Assembly: GCA_014925825.1 (NCBI GenBank)
Contig: JACGCK010000401.1
Location: 1-28,766, forward strand
Reading direction: 5' to 3'
From: Pholiota molesta
Taxonomy: Eukaryota > Basidiomycota > Agaricomycetes > Agaricales > Strophariaceae
Length of the DNA stretch: 28,766 nt
Shown here piece by piece: positions 9,971 to 18,759 of the stretch; position 1 is the stretch's first letter; the number at the start of each line of letters is the position of its first letter. The translations under genes were made by a program, and so were the position numbers. The notes beneath the pieces are model-generated. The model was not told where the DNA came from and did no database searches. It worked only from the letters and a program-made list of their open reading frames with translations.

Positions 9971-12251
9971 ATGCAGGACGTGGCCATCTTTTGGGACTAT
10001 GGTACGACTTTTCTTTTGACTGTTGTGCTTCCTCAGAAATTCATTATTGTACTTCAGAGAATTGTTCACCTCCTAGCAATGCATCGGGCTATATCATTGC
10101 GAACAATATACGCTTGATCGCTCAAGCTTATGGAAGCATCAAGTCTTTCAAAGCCTATCTCGAAATTACAGACCAAGTGTCTTCTGCTAGAACCTCTACT
10201 CTACGATCGGAATTTCAGTCATCAGGTGTTTCTCTCATAGACTGTCCACATAACAATCGCAAAGAAGTCGCAGATAAAATGATTATCGGTAAGCAATTCA
10301 TTATTGTAGCCTAAGTATATACTGGAAAAACCGACTAGTGGATATGTTGGCACATGCAATCGACAACCCTGCGCCATCGGTGCTCGTCCTAATATCTGGG
10401 GACCGCGATTTTGCCTATGCTCTGTCAATCCTACGACTCAGACAATACCAAGTTATCCTGGTCACACTTTCTAACGCTCATCCGAGCTTGACGTCGCAGG
10501 CGTCCGCATGCGTCGACTGGCATAGCGAGATCATAAATCCTGTCGTTCAGTCACCATCAACGACGACAAACAATCCTGTCGGATTGGTTAGCAGAACAGC
10601 ACCTGATCGTGACAGTCCAGCAGGACAATCTTCACCTTCCCAATCCTCACAATATACACAAGAAGCTGAGCCTGTCGGACGTGCTGACCATGGGGATCTC
10701 CTACACTATTTGCGCGCTTCAACTTCAGCTCGGCCTAGACATACCTCTGATGCATCTTTCGATACCAGCAGTGGTCAGCAAGCCAGATATGAGCGTCCTC
10801 GACAAGATGTATCACCTCCGATTGAAGTAGACCTGAGATATGCTCGCCCAGGCCTCGTCAGTAAACCCACCACCGACTTCATGAAATCTTCTGCCTCGAA
10901 CGGCTCTTCCCCTTCTATCCATGCAATATTGGACTCTGTTGAAGATCGAAGTTCAACTCTTGCGTGCGAAACGAAAGACGCTATAGTGGGCTCCACTGAT
11001 GCTCGAACCTCTTTCTTCTCGATCAGTGCCAATCATGGGCAACCATTTTCGACGTCTTTACCGAAAATTGACAGTCCCGCTCCAACCCTGTTACCATCTA
11101 TAATGCAGGAGACGCCGCAGCATTCGCCTGCGGCTCAGTACGCAGATTTAGAAACTGATATACCTGCTGACCATCCAACCGACCTTCCTTTCACCTATCC
11201 AGTACGGCCTTCTTCGGCTCCTCATTCCTTACCTTCACAATCTTCTTTGGGTCCTCTCATCTCTGTTAGTGATCCATTGGCGTCTGAAATCTCCACAATG
11301 CTGTCGGGATCTCCGAACGCTGAAGCACTGCCGATTCCTCTGGACAGTTCTGCAAGTCAGGAAAATTTCTCACTTTCTCAAGAAACCCCTAGAAAGCCCA
11401 TTTCTCCAGTGGTCCATTCTACAAGCCTACGCGATACTATGTCAGAAGGAATATACAATAAACCTGATTTGGATCCTCCAGATATTGATCCTACTAATCA
11501 ACGAAGTCTTTCTTCTACGAGTTCAAATGGGGTTGACCAACCTTCAATCATGGTCTTAGTAAACCCAGCCAGCCCTTCCGTTACAGGTTCCTCGAAGCCT
11601 ATCGATAGGCTTCCTCCGATCACTCCAAACATGGCTTACACAAATCTATCCGGGACGTCCGCCTCAAATGTCCAAAATATGGGCGACCACCCTCCACCTA
11701 TCATTCCTTCAGTTGTTCCTGGTGCATCTGAGCCCGAAATTGTGGTTCCTCCTATATTCAAGATATTGGTGGATATTCTCAGGATCGAAAGATCAAAGGG
11801 TTGTACTCACCCTTTGCGAACATGGGTTGCCGACGCCATCTATAAAACTGGCTTTAAATACGAGAACACAGGCGTCAGCAAGTTCAGCCAGTACACTGCG
11901 TTGGCTGAGAAGCAGGGCATTGTTGAACTAGGGAGTCACAAGACTGAAGGTTGGATTTCTTTGAAACCTCATTATCAAGACCCCCCTCCCGCACCCATGG
12001 TTCCACCCATTTTTAAAATATTGGTGGAAACACTCAAGATCAACAAGTCAAAGGGGATTCTTCGTCCTTTACGGTCGAATATTGCCATTGCGATCTCTAA
12101 GAATGGGCGTACATACAAAGAGGCCGGTGTTGACAGGTTTAGCCAATATGCATCACTGGCTGAACAAGGCGGCATCATTGAGCTAGGGGGGAGAGAAGGT
12201 GATGCATGGATTTCACTCAAATCCAAATATCAAAATGCTTCTACCACTTAA
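9752..12251 (+). repeat. Direct tandem duplication, unit 2 (promoter + NYN copy C)
   Basis: Second copy of the unit at 6880-9370. Intron 1 is 56 nt here against 62 nt in copy B. In the first ~235 nt of exon 3 only a handful of bases differ between units, whereas the 3' modules differ much more. Confidence 0.85.
9971..12251 (+). CDS. NYN (PIN-like) domain protein with two C-terminal winged-helix-like modules, copy C
   Basis: Exons 9971-10001, 10058-10288 and 10339-12251 join to 724 aa. The start MQDVAIFWDYENC and the acidic set (Asp9, Glu11, Asn12, Asp89, Asp109, Asp111) match copy B, so the RNase active site looks intact. The NYN domain is almost identical to B; the 400-residue Ser/Pro-rich linker shares blocks with B (for example the HSLPSQS and LLPSIMQ segments) but has many replacements and indels. 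Two C-terminal modules at about 556-632 and 642-719 have the same VPPIFKILV...GV..F.QY..LAE..GI.ELG...WISLK pattern. No export signal. It is the last gene of a same-strand array of three and is convergent with the membrane-protein gene downstream. Confidence 0.9.
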
Positions 12252-12726
12252 TTTTCCGAGTTTTGTATATTTTCAGGGAAATACTACTGCTTACTAGCAT
12301 GTGCCATTATTCATGACCGCTTTCTTGTTATCTTCTGTGTTGTAATCATACCATGTATATATGTATCTACCTTCTTGTGTCAATCTTGTGTATCAGTTCA
12401 TCATCTATATATGTATATAGAATATCAAGGAAAGAGTTGACTATTTATCTGAAGGAGTTTACACATCTAAGAATTCCCATGTTTAAGCCACTGTAATGCA
12501 CGTATTTGATATCTGATATATATTTCGTACATCCAAGCCACAGTGATAGTCATAACAAAGTCGTAATCATAAATACAACATTGATCTAACGTATAGCCTC
12601 AATATAGCCTTCCTCCAAGACATCCCAATACCAAAACAAAAAGCAAAACCAAATCAAAACAAAAAACAAAATTGTAGCGCAAAAATTGCCAAAATCAGAG
12701 CCGATGGTTTGCAAGATTTTCGATTG
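12252..12726. other. Convergent 3' intergenic region
   Basis: AT-rich spacer between two converging genes, with ATATATGTAT repeats around 12355-12420 and A/C-rich runs near 12640-12675. It should contain both polyadenylation regions. No ORF of interest seen. Confidence 0.5.
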
Positions 12727-14092
12727 TTACCGCCTGCCATCCCCACCTCCTTCCTCCTCTACCGTTGTCCCCAAAGGTACTTTCTCGAGCTGAGGAGCCG
12801 GTGCGTGCGGCAACGTCCTCCTCCCCGACGTCCTCCTACCGGCCGAAAACACTTGCCCATACGCCGGCGGCAAAGTCCCCTCGTCTGATTCCTCCTCCTC
12901 TTCCTGCGCCACCGGAATCGGCCCCGCATCCTGCTCGCGCCTCCGCTGACCGGGTACCGGCCCGCTCCTCGCACCCACGGCGCTGGATGCGCCCGAGTTC
13001 GACGACGACGACGGCGGCGGCGGCGAGGAGGACGTGGCAAGGGAGGACGACACGGAAGGCATCATCGGCTGGTGCGTGGGCCGCGAGACTGCTTTACTCA
13101 TGCTATCCCGGCTGGGGCGGCCGCCGTAACCCCACTGCGAGCTTGGGGCGGTAAGGGTGGCGGACGGGCTGGTGTAAGGCGGGTCAGAGCTGCTGCCGTA
13201 GCGCTGCTGCATGTCGGGGCGCGTGGTGGGAAGCGGGTCGGGGTTGGATGTGGCGGCGCGTGCGTATTTTCTGCGGAGGCGGAGCCAGAAAAAGAGGATG
13301 GCAATGCCTATCAGGAGGGCGAGGACGCCGAGGACGCCGCCGACGATGGCACCGATTGGAGGGCTGGAAGAAGGCGAGGTGGTGGCTGTCGAGGCGCCGC
13401 TGGTGCTGGTGGGAGTGGGTGATGTCGATGATGTAGGGTTGTTTGTGAGGATGACGGTGGTCTGGGCATTCGGGTTGACCACCTCCAGGTCTATTCTGTC
13501 CAGCGTCAGTTGTGAGTTCCCCACAGGCGTCCCGCGGGGATCTGCTTGGTTGCGCATGATGATCTCATGTACGCCTGGCGTCGAGAAGGTTTGGCTGAAC
13601 AGAACAACCTAGGATTCAAGTGAGTTGGGGGACAGGTGAAATTGCAAAGCAAAATGGGCGCACAGGAGGGTTCTTCCCGTCGTCGGTCGCATTGAAGCCA
13701 TCGACATTGGTAAACACTGGTTTATTGGGATCGCAGTCGACGCAGATGCCGTATGAACCTCCGCTGCTGCGAAGTATGCCATAGTAATAAAAAGCTATGG
13801 CTGGAACTAGATTGGTTCAAGACAAAATCAATTGGCTGTTATCTTGAGGCTAGTATGAACTCACCCGGAAATGTCTGTTACAGTTGAAGAATGGCTTAGT
13901 GCACAGAAAACCGTGATCAATGAAAGGGCTCACAAAAGTCACATTGGCGTTCAAGTCATTGGTTGATGCAAGAGTCCCGCTCTCCCCAACGTTGCTCGCG
14001 TTCCACGTACCAAAACCGGTCGACCAGGCGCCTTGATATTTAAATACGGTAGTGTCTCTATCGTCGTATGTTTGATTCAAAAATGCAGACAT
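12727..14092 (-). CDS. Ser/Thr-rich single-pass membrane protein
   Basis: Four exons (13934-14092, 13865-13874, 13664-13806, 12727-13608) join to 397 aa. The second is a 10-nt microexon whose use restores the conserved NVTFTFPG-VPAIAFYYYGI segment. Layout: an extracellular beta-rich domain (NQTYDDRDTTVFKYQGAW..., SYGICVDCD, HEIIMRNQ) with N-glycosylation sites, a Ser/Thr/Pro-rich stalk, one transmembrane helix (about 189-212, GAIVGGVLGVLALLIGIAILFF) followed by basic LRLRRK, then a roughly 180-residue low-complexity cytoplasmic tail ending in an acidic stretch and GTLPPAYGQ. This family is widespread in Agaricomycetes with unknown function. Odd: the first in-frame ATG (14090-14092) leaves no clear signal peptide, and the upstream frame meets a TAA with no ATG or AG acceptor between. 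Confidence 0.8.
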
Positions 14093-14528
14093 ACGAGAGG
14101 CGTGAAAAGGGACAATAGTCAACGTTGCGAGAGAAGTCCAAAAAGGACGAGTGGCCAGAAGATGGCGTTAAATGCATAACGACCATAGAGTGCGCAAAAC
14201 ACGGCTTCCAAGATAATACGCTACGATACGCCGGGCTGAAGAGAGGACATCAACGTTTTAGCCACTGGCCTGATCATGACTGCTATGCACAGTATGGCCA
14301 CACAAACCATCACGACCATCACTTGATTGCGAGCTAAAATAGTAGACTAGGTGTGTCTCCGTTACTTTCTACAGCCTTCTACAGCTTTCTACTGACCTTT
14401 TCTGGGATCTAAATCCTGGAATAGCAGGTGGGTATCAATTCAAGCGGAAACATCTAGAGAAGACCCAGGTTGGGAGGCGGCGTCGCCTCTATTTGAATCA
14501 TCTTGAATGGGATGGTCTCTGTTTTATA
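14093..14528. other. Upstream region of the membrane-protein gene, left of the transposon
   Basis: No complete gene. The minus-strand sequence just before 14092 encodes a hydrophobic run in another frame, possibly the remnant of a signal peptide. Together with 17025-17243 this would form a head-to-head intergenic region of about 0.65 kb if the transposon were absent. Confidence 0.45.
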
Positions 14529-14536
14529 TACTTGGC
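14529..14536. repeat. 8-bp target-site duplication, left (TACTTGGC)
   Basis: TACTTGGC directly precedes the terminal CACCTG of the foldback element and recurs immediately after its right end at 17017-17024. Confidence 0.9.
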
Positions 14537-15695
14537 CACCTGCCAATCCCAGCTGTTTGGTCATGTTAGACAGGAACAGAAAGCCCTGTTCCCTTCTAAT
14601 TTGACGCAACTAGGCGTTTCCCCTGCTAGGCCCAATAGCGACCCATTAACTATCCTCTAATTCCCCCAAGTCCCGTGCCACGCGGTGACAGCGGAGAGGA
14701 CTGTGGGAACAGTCCCTTCCGGGCGTGTATCCGGCATCAACGCCCCCTCGCGCGCGCGCATTGCCTATTTTGGGTGCGCGCATCACCCGCTGATGCCACC
14801 GTCGCGTCCCGCCCTCTTGCCCGCTGGTGCAGAGAATGGGCTCTAGCTCAGTCCATTTCCCTTCGTTCCTTTCGCTTTTTGGCATATAGGTAGATATAGT
14901 ATATAGGAGCTAGTATATAGTGTTTTAATGTGAATATATATGCTATTATCCATCAAAATAGAGATATCTCATACAGGGGAAGGAGGAGGACTGCCAGGTA
15001 TATGCCTGGAACATATGGGAGGCTATAAATCAAGCTGGTGATACTATCTACACTATAATGGGGGGTATTATACTGAGTTAGAGCTTCCCAAGTGTTGCCA
15101 GAAGTGACCCATGGGGAGATCTAGAGGGAGGGTGTCATAGGGCAAGAAAGTAACATGTTCCAATGCTCTCAGTATCAATTCAATAGCTTTACATGGTGTA
15201 TTCTACCTATATAGCTTCATATCTGCAGCCAGATGTGCCACAGACACAGTCAGCCCTCTACTATTGACTCATCTACCTGGTGATACATTGGATCATATCT
15301 CAGCACCAGGGAGAGATATCCTCCTAATCTCTTTGGATTAGGGCTCCCCCAGGTTATATCTATCTATCCCTATCGCAATAATATAGCTAAGAAGGTTGGA
15401 ACATATGGATAATGGTACCTGAAAAGGGCCTACATGCAGGTACCCATATATAGGGTATAAAAGATTATTTGGGCATATATCACAATGTAGAGGGGTACTA
15501 TACCATACCTACATTGATTCCATGGAGTAATAATGATACCTTGCAGGTGGAACTGGGTCATGAGGAGGTGAGACATGCCAAACACGTCTAAAGGATGTAT
15601 TCGGCCTATAGAATTACAAGTAGGCGGTCTAAAATTCTGTAAAGCTAGGGTATGATAGCTCTAATGAATTCCTACAGAATGAGATAGGCCGGAAG
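14537..15695 (+). repeat. Left inverted arm of foldback element
   Basis: Matches the reverse complement of 15860-17016 across its whole length. By eye I find only two single-base length differences (near 14,908 and 15,044). The match stops abruptly after 15695. Confidence 0.9.
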
Positions 15696-15859
15696 ATAAT
15701 CGAATGAGCGAGTGAGAAGATATGCTGGAAACATTGTAAAGGACATCATTTTTAACACTGATCCAAACATAGGCACATAACTGCCCCAGCTATGCTTGAT
15801 CTAGACCGATATTCTGACCAATGTTTCCAACATATCTTTCTACCCACTGTTTCGATTAC
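15696..15859. other. Central spacer of the foldback element
   Basis: 164 bp between the arms. Its outer ~43 bp on each side are still recognisably mirror-related (both contain AATCGAA, AAGATATG and GGAAACATTG) but with many mismatches, while the inner ~80 bp are unique. No ORF or known motif. Confidence 0.75.
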
Positions 15860-17016
15860 CTTCCGGCCTATCTCATTCTGTAGGAATTCATTAGAGCTAT
15901 CATACCCTAGCTTTACAGAATTTTAGACCGCCTACTTGTAATTCTATAGGCCGAATACATCCTTTAGACGTGTTTGGCATGTCTCACCTCCTCATGACCC
16001 AGTTCCACCTGCAAGGTATCATTATTACTCCATGGAATCAATGTAGGTATGGTATAGTACCCCTCTACATTGTGATATATGCCCAAATAATCTTTTATAC
16101 CCTATATATGGGTACCTGCATGTAGGCCCTTTTCAGGTACCATTATCCATATGTTCCAACCTTCTTAGCTATATTATTGCGATAGGGATAGATAGATATA
16201 ACCTGGGGGAGCCCTAATCCAAAGAGATTAGGAGGATATCTCTCCCTGGTGCTGAGATATGATCCAATGTATCACCAGGTAGATGAGTCAATAGTAGAGG
16301 GCTGACTGTGTCTGTGGCACATCTGGCTGCAGATATGAAGCTATATAGGTAGAATACACCATGTAAAGCTATTGAATTGATACTGAGAGCATTGGAACAT
16401 GTTACTTTCTTGCCCTATGACACCCTCCCTCTAGATCTCCCCATGGGTCACTTCTGGCAACACTTGGGAAGCTCTAACTCAGTATAATACCCCCCATTAT
16501 AGTGTAGATAGTATCCCAGCTTGATTTATAGCCTCCCATATGTTCCAGGCATATACCTGGCAGTCCTCCTCCTTCCCCTGTATGAGATATCTCTATTTTG
16601 ATGGATAATAGCATATATATTCACATTAAAACACTATATACTACTCCTATATACTATATCTACCTATATGCCAAAAAGCGAAAGGAACGAAGGGAAATGG
16701 ACTGAGCTAGAGCCCATTCTCTGCACCAGCGGGCAAGAGGGCGGGACGCGACGGTGGCATCAGCGGGTGATGCGCGCACCCAAAATAGGCAATGCGCGCG
16801 CGCGAGGGGGCGTTGATGCCGGATACACGCCCGGAAGGGACTGTTCCCACAGTCCTCTCCGCTGTCACCGCGTGGCACGGGACTTGGGGGAATTAGAGGA
16901 TAGTTAATGGGTCGCTATTGGGCCTAGCAGGGGAAACGCCTAGTTGCGTCAAATTAGAAGGGAACAGGGCTTTCTGTTCCTGTCTAACATGACCAAACAG
17001 CTGGGATTGGCAGGTG
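15860..17016 (-). repeat. Right inverted arm of foldback element
   Basis: Reverse complement of 14537-15695, ending in CAGGTG at 17011-17016 right before the second TACTTGGC. Confidence 0.9.
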
Positions 17017-17024
17017 TACTTGGC
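17017..17024. repeat. 8-bp target-site duplication, right (TACTTGGC)
   Basis: Exact copy of 14529-14536, directly abutting the right end of the foldback element. Confidence 0.9.
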
Positions 17025-17243
17025 TGCGGAATAACGATGTGATTGAACAAGTCGAGGCGGATCAGCAACTGCAGTGTCAGGAGCACAGATCGGGTTTTTT
17101 ATATTAGCGCTGCTCGCAGACATGCGAGACATGGGCGCGAGGGCTGAGGATGAGCTTGGGTTGCGGATGGGAACCGGATGGATGTCTCGGCGGTTAGGAT
17201 GTATATAGAAGTTGCGAGACAACGGCTGTCTCTTGATGCGACC

Positions 17244-17822
17244 ATGACCACTCGCCGCCATTCGCTCGTTCTCCCCCCACAGCCCAAGCAAGCTCCCATC
17301 CCCCCGTCCCTCGTTCAGTCCCCCTATCTCAACGCCCCCCTCTTCACAAACGATCTCAACGCCCCGCGTCTCCCCACCGACGCCGCAGAGCGCTGGCTCC
17401 AGGACACCGTCCCCATCTCCGCCGACTCTGCAAAGGCCCAGGATCGTCGGGGGAGCATCGTACACAAACAGCCCAACTCATCCCCACACACACCCAGCGT
17501 CCGTCACCCGTCATATCCCGCGTCGGGGCCCATCACACCTGTCGCGGACGCAGCGGCGGCCCCTCCGCACACCCCGCCAATGTCCGGCTTTACCAAAGGC
17601 CACGCGCGCTATCTTGCGCACTCCCTCGCGCCGCCGCCCGACGTCGTTGACCAGTTCAACCTCTCGCCGCGCTCGCCCACGACCTACACAGCGTCGCGCC
17701 CCGCGTACATGGCGCAGGCCCGCTCTACACCCAACATCCACCGCGCGGGCACGGAGAACGGAAGCCAGACGCAGAGCCAGAGGAACAGTTACTTCCCGCC
17801 GCACATCCCACCCATGCGGTAG
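17244..17822 (+). CDS. Pro/Ser-rich hypothetical protein, GC-rich
   Basis: An intact single-exon frame of 192 aa from ATG 17244 (context GCGACCATGACC). The frame stays open upstream to an ATG at 17178, but the 22 extra codons lack the C/G-rich third positions seen from 17244 on, so the inner start is preferred. The protein is rich in Pro, Ser, Ala and His, with short motifs such as RRHSLVLPPQP near the start and repeated SPxxP/TPP patterns, ending PPHIPPMR. No transmembrane helix, signal or known domain; probably disordered. Third-position GC is far higher than in the NYN genes, and similar only to the tail of the membrane protein across the transposon. Function unknown. Confidence 0.6.
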   Translation: MTTRRHSLVLPPQPKQAPIPPSLVQSPYLNAPLFTNDLNAPRLPTDAAERWLQDTVPISADSAKAQDRRGSIVHKQPNSSPHTPSVRHPSYPASGPITPVADAAAAPPHTPPMSGFTKGHARYLAHSLAPPPDVVDQFNLSPRSPTTYTASRPAYMAQARSTPNIHRAGTENGSQTQSQRNSYFPPHIPPMR

Positions 17823-18759
17823 CCGCGAGTTGCTACGCGACGCTCTCATGTCTATCTGCTTGCTGTCTCGCCGTTTTTATTAATACTCCAGTTTTGGTGG
17901 CTTCTCAAATGCAGCCAATACCGCGGCCCATTGCGTCCGGTCCTCAAAATATCTGCTTCTGTTTGTATTTTTATATTGTACTATATTCATCTAGGTGAGC
18001 AAGACTCGCCATATACCCCGGGCGAATTGTCCAAATTATTATCTGCACACATTCCAATAGGTCGTTCAAGCGGTTCTTCCGCACAGCTTTCATTATCCCT
18101 TCCGCTCCGCCATTTCCGTTTCTTCTTTCTGGGTTTTCATTGGGTTTTAGGGAGTTTCAAGACTCATCGATCAATCTGGCATTCTGACACACTCATATAT
18201 ATATATCACTGCGCACATAATATGGACTAGGTCGTCCCATATCCTGCACGCACTCATCACCATTTCATATTCGACCGCACATAGATCCCCATAGATCAAG
18301 AACATTGGCTGCCTTGTGTATGTAGCCTGCAGTCTATATCTGAATCCCCTTTCAGTTTAGCCGCCGGTTCTTACAACTATTTGCGGTGAAATGCATAATA
18401 CACGCATGTCGCTGTCAATGCATTACACGCATTACCTACAATTGAAGACAAAGGAAGCAGGATGCAGAGTCCAAACACAATAAAATCTGAATCATATTAT
18501 AATCCGCAGCTGCAAAATAAAGGCACGCAAGATGCGGATGCACACCAGACGGAACACAGAAACATTGTCCTTGGGAAATGCATGCATTCATTTGCATCGA
18601 GATTCGAGACATTTGGAAATTGCACACGCTGATATCAATGCCAGAAGATTGCCTGATACAACACCTACGCGGCAGGAACCTTGATCATTACACCCAACAC
18701 TACAACAAAACAAAGGAAACAGAAAGCGCAGTAAACTAGACAGACAGCCTGCGAGCTCC
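17823..18759. other. Convergent intergenic region
   Basis: About 940 bp between the ends of the GC-rich gene and SF3A1. It is AT-rich with short TA repeats near 18,188-18,205. A 99-codon frame at 17931-18230 has no family resemblance and no plausible splice partners. It should contain both 3' UTRs; nothing else seen. Confidence 0.45.

Larger units (their letters stand above)
14537..17016. mobile_element. Foldback transposon, 2.48 kb, non-autonomous, hAT-like target duplication
   Basis: The element is a giant palindrome. Its ends are exact inverted repeats starting CACCTGCCAATCCCAGCTG, bordered on each side by TACTTGGC. An 8-bp duplication is typical of hAT transposons, though P-type and some other DNA transposons also give 8 bp. 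Arms of 1,159 and 1,157 bp surround a 164-bp centre. No long ORF is present; the longest frames (72-79 codons, same in both arms) fall in a GC-rich block of the arm (about 14,660-14,870 and its mirror) and look non-coding. Much of the arm is AT-rich with nested small palindromes. It must have been mobilised in trans. It sits between two divergent genes. Confidence 0.88.

Noticed and set aside
12759..13612. Long overlapping ORFs on both strands over the membrane-protein gene
   Set aside because: The GC-rich Ser/Pro-coding tail keeps other frames open; only the minus frame has the transmembrane helix, stalk and conserved exon junctions.
14646..14893. 72- and 79-codon ORFs in the GC-rich block of the palindrome arm, repeated in mirror at 16660-16907
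   Set aside because: They occur on both strands of the same GC-rich stretch, have erratic composition and no homology I recognise; identity in both arms follows from the inverted repeat, not from coding selection.
14537..17016. Palindrome as a pure assembly or chimeric-read artefact
   Set aside because: An artefactual inverted duplication would not create an exact 8-bp direct repeat abutting both ends, nor the diverged central 164 bp.
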